In this document: piece by piece, positions 10,147 to 23,681 of the stretch | Position numbering within the stretch: the first letter of the stretch is position 1 | Layout of the letters: the number at the start of each line of letters is the position of its first letter | Source: Ananas comosus | Lineage: Eukaryota; Streptophyta; Magnoliopsida; Poales; Bromeliaceae | Assembly: GCF_001540865.1 (NCBI RefSeq) | Contig: NC_033623.1 | Span: 3,195,949 to 3,259,948, forward strand | Length of the DNA stretch: 64,000 bases | Direction: 5' to 3' | Made by a program: the position numbers and the translations under genes | Notes under the pieces: model-generated | What the model was told of the DNA's origin: nothing | Databases searched by the model: none | The model's input: only the letters and a program-made list of their open reading frames with translations

Positions 10147-13100
10147 AACCAAACCTCTTCTCCTTCACAGTAGCCCTCTCCTCTCCCATTTTCTCTCCCT
10201 CTCTCTCTCTCTAGAAGTTTTGCACCAAGGCAAAGGAGAAGGAGAAGAAGGCTTGGAGATGGCATTTTGAGGGTTTCGAAGGATTAAGAAGCTCTCCTTC
10301 ATGGTGGTCTTGGAAGAGCTTGGGCTAAGGTGAGTTATTTTGGAAGAATACATCTAGGGTTTAGATCTCTACCCTAAGATTTAGAGTTTTGATCTTCTTG
10401 CAAGCTTTAGAACCTTGTAGAAACTTGGAAACACATGAAAACCATGTGTTCTTCGAGGTGCTCTAATGGTAGATTTCTAGGGTTTGTTCTAAACACCCTA
10501 GGAATGGTTCGAATGGTTCTAAATGAGTTCTTAAATGTTGAACAAGCTCTCTTTTACTTGTTCTAGAGATCAAAACTAAGAAGTGGGATTATGGCATTGT
10601 TAGGGCACCAAATTTGAAAATTTTGCCTCCGGGTGTTTTCGAGATAAATTGACCTCTTGAAAACCTAATTGGGGGTATTTCCGACGCGTTGGTGTGCTCA
10701 GTTCGTTGAAATGAAAAGACTAGATAATATTTCTTGGTTAAAAGTCTAATTTGGCTCTAATTTGGTACAAATCAACGGAACTCCCGAAATAGGAGTCCAA
10801 AAATAACGAGAACGGATCCAGAGTATCGTGGCATCAAGTTATTGATCGAACAACTTCCGGATTTTGGATTGGTGGCCGTTGGTGGTCGAGTACGAGTTCG
10901 GCCGCACCGGACAACGAGTGCCGCGAGAGGCCGATTAGAAGTGATTACGAGCAATCGGAGTGCGAATCGAGGTGGGTTGTGCTCACCGAAGCGACTAGGT
11001 CGCCTCTATGCCTAAGAGAAAAGTGGTTTCATGTTGATGCATGTAAATGTTAGAAGAAGCATGTGGTAATACTAAAAGAATGCATGTGAGCACATTGTAA
11101 GAATGCATGTTAATGACATAATGTAAAATGTTAATTGGATGCATATGATGTAATATAGAAATACTATAATGCATGATGATATAATATGAATGATGCTAGT
11201 TAAAAGTATAAGGTAAATGGCATTTGCATGTTAAGATAAAGTAGAGAATATGCTGGTTGTAATGCGTAATGACAAGTTGCAAAGAATGCTAGTTTGGATA
11301 AGCATGTTATGTAAATGCTAGATAATTGCATGAAGGCATGGTTAGTATTGTGAGGACTATGGAATACTCGAATTGGACAACTAGGATGTGAATTAGATCG
11401 AGTGGCATTGGACCTAGTGTTAGTAAACATAGGTTGGATAAGAATGACACATGAACCTAGTGTTGTTAAACATAGGTGGGCATCGAACTTAGTATTAAAG
11501 AACATAGGTTGAGAATGAACCTAGAGTTAACTAAATCTAGGTGTGTGGCATTAACCTAGTGTCGAGAACATAGGTTGAGAGTTGAGCCTAGAGTTAAAGT
11601 AAACCTAGGTTATGTGATTGAGGCATTAAACCTAGAGTCAGCTGGACCTAGGGTGGAGAGTGCATTTGTAATACACTGAACTTTTGCAAATTGCGGAGTT
11701 CGAGTGTGTGGCATGAGATGTGGAACTATCCTACATATTCTAAAAGGTTTGGACAAGTTTTTGAATAAGTTAGAGGATGATTGGAAAGCTAGAAGTGAGA
11801 AAGTGCATTGCAATTTCGAAATCAGCATTTTCTACATTGTGTACCGGTACAGCCATTACCCTGTACCGGTACAGCAAGCAGCAGAGTCAGCTGCTGCGGG
11901 ACAGCAGGGTTATCTTGGTCTTTTCACCTCTTGTTCTTATCTATTTCAGTCCAGCATGACCAGGGATGTTTGCTGGAGTGTGCTAGAGCTCAGAGGAGCT
12001 GCCCTGCACCTTTCTCTCTCTCTCTCTCTAGGATTTTTCTCCCTCTACGAAGGAGTCGCCGTTTTGCGCCGATTTGGCGCCGCGCTCGATTCTCGCTGGT
12101 TGGAGGACTCGAGGGAGGTCTTTGGAACGTGGGAAAGAAGGGTCTTATCATATTTCCTGTGAGGTTACTTCCAGGGAAGCTGATTCTCAGCTTTAGAGAG
12201 GTAACTAACTTGCTTTCTCTCGAATTTACGGTTTAGTATCGAATTTTGACGCAGTTTAGTTCTGTTGCTTCCAACTGAAGTAGAAGAGGTTTTCAGCAGT
12301 AAAGAGGAGTCATGTTGGCTGCTCAATTGTCCATTTAACCTCAGAGAAACTTTGCTTTAAAGCTTAATATGGATAATTAGTGAATTATAACTCAATTTTG
12401 GACTATATGAAGTTTAAGCGAGTAATTGATGCAGTTTGGAAATTGTTCCTTCGCAGCAGGTTTTCGAACCATTTTGAGCTAATTTGGTGACCTGGGGATC
12501 TGGTTAGGAAGGTATTCTAACCAAGGGTAAGCTGGAATTTCAGCTAGAAACCCATTTTCGCAAGAATTCGACTATAAAAGCTTGTATACAAGCATTCTAA
12601 TGCCGTTTTGATGTTGTTTGCAGCAAGAGCGCGATCGAGCCTTAGATCATCTTCTGTTAGCATTGGAGAGCAATTGAGGCTTAATTTGAGGTACTAATGT
12701 GACCCGAAACAGGGATTTAAGCTATTACCTTGTATTAAGTGCGAATTGTACCGAAATTGGACATTTCGGTTGTAGTAGTGATACGACTTTCGTACCTTAT
12801 TATAGCAGGATTGAGGCTTCGTGGAGCTTGAATTCGAGACCTCTTGTGGACTGATTGGAGCCTAGTAATAGGTGGGTTTGACCTAACCAGAGCAAGTGAA
12901 GCACCCCTATGTTCTATATGTTACTATAGAATTGATACATAGGTACATGTTATAATTATATGATTGATAAGGACTCGAAACTTGTCACCGTAACATTTGA
13001 TACTTGGGACTGAAAGCTCTATAAAGTAGAGAACACTTGTGCATAAAAGCATTCATGTTCATGCTTGTGACTATGTTGATAGTAGCATGATAGTGGAAAG

Positions 13101-15748
13101 ATTCTAATGCCATATGTAAATNATGACTTATGAACAAGTGTAAGATACACGTATAAAAACACTGACATTGACTCTAAAGTAGAGAACCATGACATGTTTT
13201 CGGACTATGTTGGTAGCACCATGATAGTGAAAAGATTCTAATGTCAGGTGTCACGCCCCGGGACCCGGCAAAGGCCCTGCCCGGTGCGTGCCCAGACCCG
13301 CCATATGCCTGCACATATAAGGCGTCTACAACAAAGTGATATGAAAGATAAAATAAACAATAACTAACGATATCAGAGCAAGCATGCAGCTAAGTTCTAT
13401 CAACAAGCGGAAATAGAAAGGAAAGAGAAAGAGACTAAACCACTAGAACATAAAGAAACTAATACATCATAAGTCTCCAGATACAAAAGTAGGGTGGTCT
13501 CTATAACAAGGTACAAAACTCTCACAACCTCTCCAACGCAAAACAAAAGAGAGGTAGACCACCTAACGCCAAATCCCTCGGTAGCTAGCTCGAGGCGAAA
13601 CCTTTCCCGCGATCCCGAGCCCCTCCCGAAGTGGAAGGCTCTGAAAGAAAACATAAAACAGGGGGCATGAGAACTATAATTTATAGTTCCCAGTGGGCAA
13701 TTACTGACCTGCACCAACTGCACCACTAGGCCCAAAAGAGAGCAGATAAAGTTAATAGAATTTAACTGCGGTAAATGAAGCATAATAATAAGATGCTACT
13801 CTACTATGCCATAAGTATGTAGAATGTCAACATGAAGTACATCTACTCTACATGAACCAGTATGCCAGTACTTAAACAAATATGCTATGATGCAACGTGT
13901 AATACTATGAAGTTTGATATATGTCTCAAAGCCAACTACATATCTAGTATGTACTATCCTGGCAACCAAGTACACTACGATGCCATCAGCGATACCGTCA
14001 AGTATCCTATGAATCTCAATGTCCGACCCTATGCCGTAGCATGTTAAGGAATCCAACTACTATGACCTGTCTAGTAGTGATTATCAACTTGTTGTTTAAT
14101 ATTTTGGTTCAATCTCATTCAGGATCTACACGGGTGTAGTCCGGCTTGTGCCGCCTAAGTGCCTGTGGTAGCCCAACATTCCTGCCCTTGGAATGTGTCT
14201 GTCCCACTCGACCCCGTAGGCTTCTCAGTACCGCACGAGCGAGCATATGTCGCGTAGGCTAACTCCGGAGTGCCGGCTTGTAGGGAGCGACCCGTACAAG
14301 CATGTGCGAATGAGCACAAATGGCAAGCAAGCATGGTCAAAACCTCAAGTACCCAATCATCATGTCTCTAACATGGTAACAGTCACTAGCAACCCAAAGG
14401 TCTAGTACTATGTCTCAATGTGAAGGTTAAACCGTTCAATAATTTCGATGTCAATGACCCTAGCTTTACTAAGTCCAAATCTCAAGGTGAAGTTCCCACA
14501 TTCACTATGTTTAGTGCCTCTTTATGACATTTAAACATTGCTATAATCTAAGCACATTTCACCTTCTAAGTCTCTTTATGACGTTAACTTATTCTATCAA
14601 TAATAGATTAATACACATGCTCTCTAGTGTGTTCTTATATTGCCACATGTATGTTCTCTCCAATGCAACTATCCACTTGGCATAATTTCTCATAATAATA
14701 ACATGCAAATGCAATTTACATATCCATCAAGTCTAATGCCGCTTTATGACATTAGCTTGCTAAGTCCATCTCTAGTCCAAGCCTAATGCCGCTTTATGAC
14801 ATTAGCTTACCATTTGTATACACTCTAACCTATGTCACTTAAGGTCGATATGACCAACCATGTCAAGTATGCGTTCTAAGCCCAAGAGTGTAATCTATGT
14901 GCCATAAGCACCATATGCAACATGATCTTAATCAAATGTAAGAATGCTAACCATAGGCCCCTAGCCCAACATGAAAACTCTCTACCATATAGAGGTCAAA
15001 TATGCATTGTATATAACATGTGCATTTTAAGCATTCTAAAATTCACAAATAATGCATCGAACATGAATATGCATGCTTTTTCATTTTACAATACTTAAAT
15101 CATCAACAATGAGATTTTCTCATTATGTGGCTAGGTCAAACCCACCGACGACAACGGAACCCTTCGATTGTTCCGATGAGGGTGTCCACCACTCTCCTAG
15201 TACCCTAAAGGTAAGGAAACAAGTGTCACAAGAACCCTACAAACAACACATAGCTCAAACATTAAGCTTTTCAAGCTAAGGTGGGAAAAACTCACCGAAA
15301 ATGGTGAATATCTCTCTTGATCTCCAAAAGGAGGCAAGAATCCTTCAAAACCAACCTAAAAGATGGTTCAAATAAGATCAATCAAGATCAAAAAGCCTCA
15401 ACTCGAAAATCCCCATTTCTAACCCTAAAATTCAAAATCTAGGGTTTCCTCTAACCAAAATCAACAAAACATGTATCAAATGAAAAATACATGTTACTAA
15501 CCTCTTAAATAGCCTCAAACCAAGTCCAAAATCAGCTAGGGTTGGAGGTCTCCTCACAAACAAGCTCCTCTCAAAGCTCCAAGTCTTCAATCATGGAGAA
15601 AACCCAATAAAAGCAAAGAAGAGGAGAAGGGAGAGATCAAAACACCATAAAATCCACCAAAAATAGGGATCAAACAAGGGAAGGGGAGACTCACCTTGAT
15701 CTCCACTGGTTAGGGCTCAAAGAGAGCAGCTAAGGGGGCTGGGGTCAC

Positions 15749-15758
15749 CTATATAGGT
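15749..15758 (-). promoter_or_regulatory. TATA-like site CCTATATAGG in the solo LTR
   Basis: This short palindromic TATA-like sequence lies between the palindrome array and the presumed transcribed part of the LTR. Confidence 0.4.
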
Positions 15759-15810
15759 GTTGTAACAATTGCAAATACATCCCTCCCCGAAACAGCCCGA
15801 ACTGCACTGC

Positions 15811-15938
15811 GTACCGGTACACGGGTTTGTGTACCGGTACACATCCCACGAACCAGCCCAACCCGAGCCTCGGGTTGGCGCTCTGGCTGCCAGGGTCGAT
15901 GGCTGTACCGGTACAGCCATCACCGCGTACCGGTACGC
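15811..15938 (-). promoter_or_regulatory. U3 palindrome array of the solo LTR
   Basis: TGTACCGGTACA occurs at 15830-15841 and 15904-15915, the latter widened to the 18-bp perfect palindrome GGCTGTACCGGTACAGCC. CGTACCGGTACA is at 15810 and the 14-bp palindrome GCGTACCGGTACGC at 15925-15938. On the element's strand they lie 50-190 bp upstream of the TATA-like site. Confidence 0.5.
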
Positions 15939-17200
15939 CACCCCGAAATTTGCAACCCGAGAGCAGCCTAAGTCCTCCACTTTGGCGACCTTAGTGCTAC
16001 TTGAAATACCACAATTCTCGGGATACGAGCCATAGGTCTGAACACTGTCTACGACCCACCAGAAAATCTGGAAAAACTCATAACACCAGCCATACACTCG
16101 AACCTCGCAGTTTGCAAAGGTCCAGTGCGTTACATCAGGTGTAAATTAGCATTACTCTTGCATGCTTACTAAACTAGTGGATTCTAGTTGTGGTTACTAT
16201 TTGTTATATTGAAATGCCGATCGAGGATCGAGACTGAGAACATTGCAAATGAAAATATGATAATTGAGACATGTGGATAGTGGAATATGCTTGTTTGCCA
16301 TTGTGCTCATTCACACACGCTTGTGAGGGTCGCTCCCTACAAGCCGGCACTCCGGAGTTGGCCTACGCGACAGTTGCTCGCCCGTGCGGGATTGGGTGCC
16401 GAAGTGGATTGCCGTGGGGAGTGTATACTACCACGGGGCCATTAGGCGCGGCGCAAGCCGGACTACCTTGAGTAGGTCCTTATGGACGAAATGAAAGTAC
16501 TACATGACATTTGACAGTAATGAATGCTTACCTGTTACAGTAGATATTTGCATATTCGTGCTTATGTTCATGTTATATTCATTACTACAGAGATTATGAT
16601 TCCATGTTAATTACATGTTCTTCACCTGTTAGCATTGCATATATATATATATTATGCAATTATTGCTTTTACTTTCATTTAGTACATCATGAGCCTAGTG
16701 GTATAATTCGCCGAGGCTGGCTGTTTACCCACTGGGAACTATTGTTTATAGTTCTCACGCCCTTTTTATTGTTATTTTTACAGAGCCATCTACAGGAGAG
16801 GCTAGGGATCGTGGCAAGGGAGTCGCGTCTAGCTAGACATTGCTAGGAGCATGCTAGTCGATCACCTTGCTACTCGGGCTACAGCCGAGGGTGATGTCCT
16901 TATGTATAGAGAGACTGCCATTGTATCTACTTTTGTAGACCCGTGATGTATGTGTACTATTGGGACCTGACTCTATAGTGGTGATACTTTTCTTTTAGTT
17001 GAGATTTTGGATTTTATACTCCCTGTTCTCTTGTTGTGAGTATTGTGGACTGTACTTTGCTCTGATATCAGGATAGGATTATCTTACCTTTTTACTCCTA
17101 TCGACTTGTTTCTTGTAGACGCGACTTATATCACCTGCACCGTAATGGCCGGTCTGTGAACTTAAACTCGGATTATGGCTTCCCTGTACGGGCTTTGACA

Positions 17201-17799
17201 GCATTGGCCTGTAGTTAACGGTTCTGATAATACTTCAGTGGTTTTGAGACGCAAACCCTTGAGTTAACTGTAAGTGATTCCGGAATCCAAGCCTACCCGA
17301 GTGCAGCGGGCTTGCTAAGTGTAGCATTTGAGCTAGACAAAGTTCTTGGGCCTGTGGGTGCATGTGGCATGTTCCTCTCCCACGCGGGACAGAGACTTCG
17401 AGGGCTTGTGATCTGAGGGCAACGAAGCCAGTGACGGCTACGGTGTATTGGGCATGTTCCTCTCCGCCCTACGGGGATCTCACTGGGCGGGTGTCATTGC
17501 GGCAATGTCGCTCTCCCACCGGGGGAATCGCCTTGACCACCGGTGTACGCGCTAACTTTTGGGCGAACCGTTTGCGCGATGTGGTTCTTGAAAGCCGTAG
17601 TTGGAGGTCGGCATTGTCGAAAGTTCCTTCACCCTCCGAGCAGTGCCGAACATGAGTGCGGAATTATCCCTGTGATTGACTCAAGACAGAGTCGGGTGGG
17701 TAGAGGTGACTTACGTATGAGTAAGCCTTAAGAAGAATGGGCAAGTAAAGGAGTTAAGGCTAGCTAAGAAGCATAAATACGGCTAAAGACATAAGGAAC
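17201..17799 (+). mobile_element. Continuation of the LTR that starts at 9703
   Basis: After the GCATT duplication this sequence resumes the interrupted host LTR. It is GC-rich, with CTCCCACGCGGGAC and CTCCGCCCTACGGGG modules resembling the CTCCCCCTCGAGCGG region of the sister LTRs. It stops at the 100-N gap without reaching a TGACA terminus. Confidence 0.55.
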
Positions 17800-17899
17800 N
17801 NNNNNNNNNNNNNNNNNNNNNNNNNNNNNNNNNNNNNNNNNNNNNNNNNNNNNNNNNNNNNNNNNNNNNNNNNNNNNNNNNNNNNNNNNNNNNNNNNNN
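17800..17899. other. Assembly gap, 100 N
   Basis: This run of exactly 100 N is the usual placeholder for a gap of unknown length. It hides the end of the 9703 LTR and the start of the LTR that ends at 27928. Confidence 0.95.
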
Positions 17900-20800
17900 T
17901 AACATACCGTTTCCCCAATAAGTTGTTCCGAGCTTCCGTCGAAACGAACGAAATGCGGATTCGGACGAGTTGGAGAGGTCCGCAAAGTGTTTTAAACGTT
18001 CCAGAATGAATTAGAGAGGTGTGTGGACCTTGGAGAGCTGCTGGACGAAATTCTAAAATTTTCGAAGTTTTGGTGCTCTCGGGGTCCGGACCCTCTGCAG
18101 GGTGTGGACCCTATAGGCGAGAACTGCCCGGTACAGGCTGCCCTGTTTTGAGAAAAAGAGAGGGGCTAATGTGCAAATGTGCATGTGTGTGAGTGTTTAT
18201 AAGTGTGGTTAGGGTTGTTAGCCCTCACTTCTCTCACTTCAACCCAACATGAGAGCTCTCTTTCTCTCTCTAGATTTCTCTCTCTCTTTCCTTGGGATGA
18301 CTCCAATGGTGGAGACTGGTGGAGAAGAGCTTGCTAGGTGGTGAAGAAACCCTCTCATGGCAACCTTGCTTGGAGGAAAGCTTCGATTTGAGATAAGTAT
18401 CCTAAATTTTGAGGGTTTTGTGGTTAGGGTTTGGTATTTCCTTCTAGCATATGCTTCTAGAGGATTATATGGTGGATTTCAGCATGCTTCTGTCACGCCC
18501 CGGGATCCCTTTTTATTTGAACACAGCGGAAAAAGCGTCTAAATTTTTTTTTTTTTGAAAACCTGACCCCAGAGTATGCCAGATCCGCCACAAATACAGG
18601 GATTCCACTGTTCACACGGACAGAGTCTTCCCTGTATTTGCACGGCGTCGCACAAGTACAACAGTACAAACAGGATACAACCACAACTAAATGAATATAG
18701 AAATAATTATTCATTCATACATTCATACATTCACCATTCACATCACAGATTTGCATTTAATATTTAAACATAAATCCACAGAAAATTCTTTTGAAAACTG
18801 TTTCCTATACAGAAACCTTTATCCTTTAAAAGCACTACCACGAGGGGTAGAAAACCTTTCCATTTCACAAAATTCACAAATCCATTTATTACATTCATGA
18901 AAACCCATATTTTCAAATGTAATAAAATATACTGAACCATATAAACTATCTAAGCTATATCAACATAATAGTAANNNNNNNNNNNNNNNNNNNNNNNNNT
19001 GCCAATAAACGTCTCTTTGACCAAATGCTGTTGGACTAGAAAATACATTCCATAACATCATTAAAACAAGATCTGGTCATTCTTCCGCACTCTTATTACA
19101 GTACTAGAGCGCACGACTGTCACCAGGTCTGGCACTGCTGAGCGTAAGTCAAACAAGACAAATATTTCTCAAAGCATACGAACGTTACTTTCGAGCTCTC
19201 ACCCAAGACATGGGTAACGAGAAAGCATTAATGACACACTTAGTGACATTAACACCCTTGACAAAGCGAAAGATAGATAAACTTTGAAAGTGCTCAGCTC
19301 AAATGTTACGCATCCCAGAGGAGTACCCAAATATCTGACCTGTCTTTGCAATTTTAATCTTCCACTAACCTTTGCAAAGTCAGTGCTCGCCTCCAATCAG
19401 GTGCAAATCTACAATACCATTGAGCAGCGATTAAATGAAATGTAAAGTGAACATCGAAGCCTGTATATCCTACCCTATCAAGATTTCAGCTCGTGTAATT
19501 TATCGAACCATAAGCATCACAAAATGATTTCACATTAAGGCGACAATTGAATCTCAGGAAATAAAATCTGTGCTTGATTTGTGCAATAATATTAGATTAG
19601 CTAGATCATGTCACGTATATCCCTGTCAATCTGCAACAATACAGAATATCTCTTGCGTAATAAATGCAGTCCAGATCTCTATCGAATAACCTCTCCATAG
19701 CACTATGGTCGTACTGGCAGGTGATTCATCGAAAGTCTGCTCATGGCATCATGAGGCAAATGCAGTACCGTGAGGCTCAAACGAGCAGCACAAGAAGCGG
19801 CAATTCACTAGGTGAAGACAGATTCCTCTGACAACTAGTGAACAAACTGTCGTACAACACATATTTCGCGACAAAGGATCGCAAGGTAATGGTAGAAATC
19901 TAAACTTTTGTGAGAATACGTGTACGTATACCAACCTTTGCAAATTGATAGAACAACTCATATTGATACTATTCTAGCATACACATAGGAAAGATACATC
20001 AATCAAGATCCCAAATAAATGATCATATTAGCCTGTATCGTCGGCCAATAAAGCTACAAATGCTATTGCCCTCTGGCAAAGCGAGATACAATAACAAGCG
20101 AATAAGACCAATACAAGTGGCAGTTAAGAGGACGTATCCAACATTTTATGCCTGCAGCATCTTCTAATCTAGGAATCAGATCCTCACACGTGCTGGCGCC
20201 GTGCCATGAGTGTCTATGCTCTTGAGTGATGTGAACACGCCCGAGTCGTGTGAGATTTCCAGCCTGAACCAGTTCGAGACGACAATGTTAATCTTGCTCT
20301 CTGTACCCCCAAAAAGATAACTTAAAACATGTCATCTCACTATTGCTTGAGGAAATGACTAGTTAAGCATTTTGTTCGCAAACTCTAGACTGAGCTGCAC
20401 GACCATATAGAACAACTCGTCCAGTGCATGTAATCGTTTCTTCTCCACTACAAACCATCACGCCACGTCTATGGATATCAACTCTCCGTGCTCTAGGGGT
20501 GCTCAATACGTGAGGACAAATAGGTGATGAAGGGTCTGTCGTCACCTCAGTCAGGGCAACCAACTGTGCACGTCAGCATCAGGGGATGCGCATGCCTAGG
20601 TCGCGACACCGTCGCTCCAACAACAGGGGTGCACCTCGCCTCCGGTCTGTCGGGCCTGCTCTCCATGTCGAGGTACTCTGCTCACATCTGCTCAGGTCTC
20701 TCAGGGGCATCCCGCACGATCCCCGCGCCAACTGGGCACCTCTCGCACGACGGTCGACCTCGGCGATGATACATAGCTGAAAGAACAAATCGGGGTCAGA

Positions 20801-21084
20801 TACAACCGCACACTACTCCGACCCAATCAACGAAAGTCTATGAAGGTGGTCCCTGTTTCCTCCAAAATACGTCGTCTGCAGGCAAATAATTTCTCAGGCC
20901 AAAACAGAACTCCTTCAATCACTCACGACCCACTCTAGGAGGAGTTAGAATCGGATAACATTGACTTTCGGCAATAAAATTACCCTCTACGGCGTCTTAC
21001 TTTCCTAAAAGGTTTGCCCAATTAAGGTTCTGCCTCAGGTCCCAACGACCCTATAGCAACGGCTCCTGATATAACATTAAAATC

Positions 21085-23681
21085 TGTCACGCCGCCGATA
21101 TCTCGTTCCCGGCATGTGGCGCCGACAAATCCGCCGTATACAAAAGGAATTTCCCGCTGTATACGAAGCGCAAAGTACTGAAGAATATACGATACTAACA
21201 TACAGTAGCATAGAGCCTCAACAAAGACTAAATAATGAGTTCATATACATAGCTAGAATCCAAAATACAAGGCGCTACTCGCATTGGCGAGTCTAAACAA
21301 CTATGTAGCATAACTCCAAAACAACAACTAACCTGGGGCAGTAGGGAAGCCCTCGTAGCTCTGACTGTCGGGTAGGGCTCTAGCTGCGCAACGCCTCCTC
21401 GCTCGATCCTGGTCGTCGGAAGATGCAGCAGCCGGCACCTGTGACTACTACAAAAACATAAGTAACACGAGGCACCGTCGTGATTGAATTCCGAACCGAA
21501 ACCTGCGTTCTAAGTCGACGGATTTCGCCGAAAAACGCATCGAAAATCACTTTTCGATTCGCGCAAGGGCTTGGGGCCTTGGACGATCAGTCCAGAGGTT
21601 ATCGCTCGAGCCCAAACATGCTGCCTAACAGCAATCTACACGAAGCAAAGTCCTAAAAGCCGCCATACCGATACATGAAATCCGCATCATTTTATGGTGC
21701 TTTCTAGCTCTTTTCTGTGACGCGTGCACACAAACGCAGAGTCGATTATACCGACGTCGCACTTTGCTGACAGGTTTCATCAGTCGGAGGCCCGTGCTCC
21801 TACCTTCGGACACTGCGGACCACTGCGGTGCGCGCCGGAGTGACACAATTATGAAACCAGTGCGCACAGCGCGAAAGGTCGCGACTAACTTGCTAACCAG
21901 TACATTTTTGCTCGCTGTGAGTGAGCATCGTGTTCAGGCACGACACCCTAGACCATCGTGCTCATTTCTCCGGGTGTCGGGAAGTCATCGGATCACCGGA
22001 AAGGTGCCAGAAAGCTTAATTTGCAATGCTGGAACTCAAAAGCAGGCATACCGGAGCAGTTGGGAGCTAGGGTTTGGTCGCACGGGCGGCGCGGAGGGCG
22101 GGCACTCCGGTGGGATGGAGCAGACGGTCCGACGAGGCCCGGGGAGGGTGCTGGCCGGCGCGCGGGCGGCAAACTCGGTGGGCGCGGACGGAGATCGACT
22201 CCGCGCGCAGTCCCCTCTCGATTGCTAATGGCTTCCGCGGCGGCAGGCGACGAGGAGAAGTCGGGCGGGCTTACGGTGCGCCGGGCGGCCGGGCGCGAGG
22301 GGAGGGCGGTGCACCCCTGGTGGGCGGCGGCGGCGCTTGGAAGCCGAGAGCGGGCCCGACCTCAGGCCCGCACAGGTCTGGCGCCACGAGAAGGTTCACG
22401 TGGCGGGCGGCGCGCGCGGGACGGCGGAGGACGCGCACGTCCGGTTGCCGGAGGTCGCCGGCCAAAAGGAGGCACGTCGTGGCCGAGAGGAAGCGTGGTC
22501 GCAGAGTGCTTGAGCCGGCTCGGACAGGCTGACTCCGAGTTGGCCGCAGGAGAGAGGGTGGCTCCGGCGGCGCTCGGGTGGCCGGGGCCGCGGGGGAAGC
22601 CGGGGAATGGGTCTCGGCCAGGGAAAGATGGGCTCGGCTTTGGATCTTCCCCAACACAGACGGATCGAAGATGTGGCAAGTCGGGGCTAGAGGGGAACCG
22701 GAGAGAAGGTTGGGGTGGCTTTTCCGGCAGCGGAGCAGCTCGCCGCTGCCGGGGCGTGAGCACTGGTTGGGCAGTGGTGGAGCGGGCCGGCGCTGTAGCA
22801 AGCTAGAAGAAATTAGGGTTAGGGTCCCTGGTTGAACCTTAGAACTATTTTTATTCTATGTGTACAATTGCGGAGAACACCCTCCTAGTCAAGTAATTCT
22901 TACAAGCCCGCGCGCCAGCATGTGGATTATGCGTATAGGGTCGCCTCGAACTTCCGAATTCGCAGCAAGACCACGCAAAAATAAGTTGGACGCTTTTCGC
23001 GAATAATCGATTTTGCCAACCTTGACGTCTCTCAGGCGGAACTTTTCCGATTCCGAAAGATCGTTCGTCGGGATTTCGATCCGACTGAGCCAATTCGGCG
23101 TTCAGTAGCAAACGGGAGCACGGAAACTACGATTTCAATTCTTATCATCCAATTTGGCAGGCTTTCGCGACGGAACCCATCCGCTCTCTAATTAATCCAT
23201 ATATCGTACGTATACCAATGTGTAAACCCATTAAACCAACTTTCGCATTAGAAATTGACTTCCCTACCACTAGTAGGGACCCGAAACATTCTTCACCCTA
23301 CTCCAGGTCACAAGCACGGAGCACGAGAAGCTTTAGAATGCACAAAAAAAGCAAAGAGCGAAAACCCTCTTTTCGGTAAAACTCCTTTTTCTCGAAAACC
23401 GTGCATCAGATCTAAAATCCGTCAGTGCCATTGGTTTCAGAATAGCTGAACCGATCGAAACGAGCTATTGGATCGCTATGAACAGAGTCCGATACATGCC
23501 GAAAGCCAACTCTACTCCGTAGCTTCTCCGAAAAAATCGGGTTACTATTCACTTTAAGTGAAAACTAATAATCACGTAACTTCTCCGTTCTAGCTCATTT
23601 TCTCCTGAAACTTGATGAGTGCTTATGTAATTAAATTACACACATAAACATCATCAACAGAGAGTTTAGTTGCACTGTAAA
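21085..23681 (-). mobile_element. Nested LTR with GC-rich leader, TSD AAATC
   Basis: It begins TGTCACGCCGCCGATATC at 21085 and has AAATC at 21080-21084 and 23682-23686. On this reading its right end is GCACTGTAAA at 23681, which lacks the expected CA; either the terminus has mutated or the boundary is off by a few bases. The middle (about 22040-22800) is extremely GC- and CpG-rich. The length, 2597 bp, fits its sisters. Confidence 0.65.
22040..22800. other. CpG-rich island inside an LTR
   Basis: Roughly 760 bp of GGCGGCG-type sequence gives long open frames in several frames of both strands, which is expected of GC-rich DNA and not evidence of a gene. No known domain is recognised in any of them. 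It sits where sister LTRs carry their leader. Confidence 0.55.

Larger units (their letters stand above)
9703..11666 (+). mobile_element. LTR, 5' part (TGTAAC start), interrupted at 11667
   Basis: It starts TGTAACATACTGAAAC at 9703. It carries a palindrome array (9905-10063), a TATA-like site (10136) and a CT-rich leader (10170-10215), then AT-rich repeats with CCTAG and GAACATAGG motifs. It is interrupted at 11667 by another solo LTR that duplicated GCATT, and resumes at 17201. Its 3' end is lost in or beyond the gap at 17800. Confidence 0.7.
13249..16134 (-). mobile_element. Solo LTR, 2886 bp, TSD TCAGG
   Basis: On the plus strand it begins TGTCACGCCCCGGGACC and ends CCAGTGCGTTACA, with TCAGG at 13244-13248 and again at 16135-16139. 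On its own strand it therefore reads TGTAACGCACTGG...GGGGCGTGACA. It is closely related to 24417-26921: both share CCGGGACCC, GTAGGGAGCGACC and TTTGCAAAGGTCCAGTG. TATA-like CCTATATAGG is at 15749 and the palindrome array at 15811-15938. Frames inside (for example near 13400-14050) have no homology and are chance. A single N at 13122 lies just outside it. Confidence 0.9.
11667..17200 (+). mobile_element. Solo LTR, about 2.64 kb net, TSD GCATT, itself interrupted
   Basis: It begins TGTAATACACTGAAC at 11667 and ends GGGCTTTGACA at 17200. The flanks GCATT at 11662-11666 and GCATT at 17201-17205 are an exact 5-bp duplication. It contains TGTACCGGTACA at 11840-11851 and 11862-11873, a CT-rich leader near 12010, and the module GTCGCTCCCTACAAGCCGGC at about 16330. 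A second LTR (13249-16134) interrupts it. No internal coding region remains, so it is a solo LTR left by recombination. Confidence 0.85.

Noticed and set aside
22271..22801. Long overlapping open frames on both strands
   Set aside because: They follow from very high GC content; there are no domains, no splice context, and several frames are open at once.
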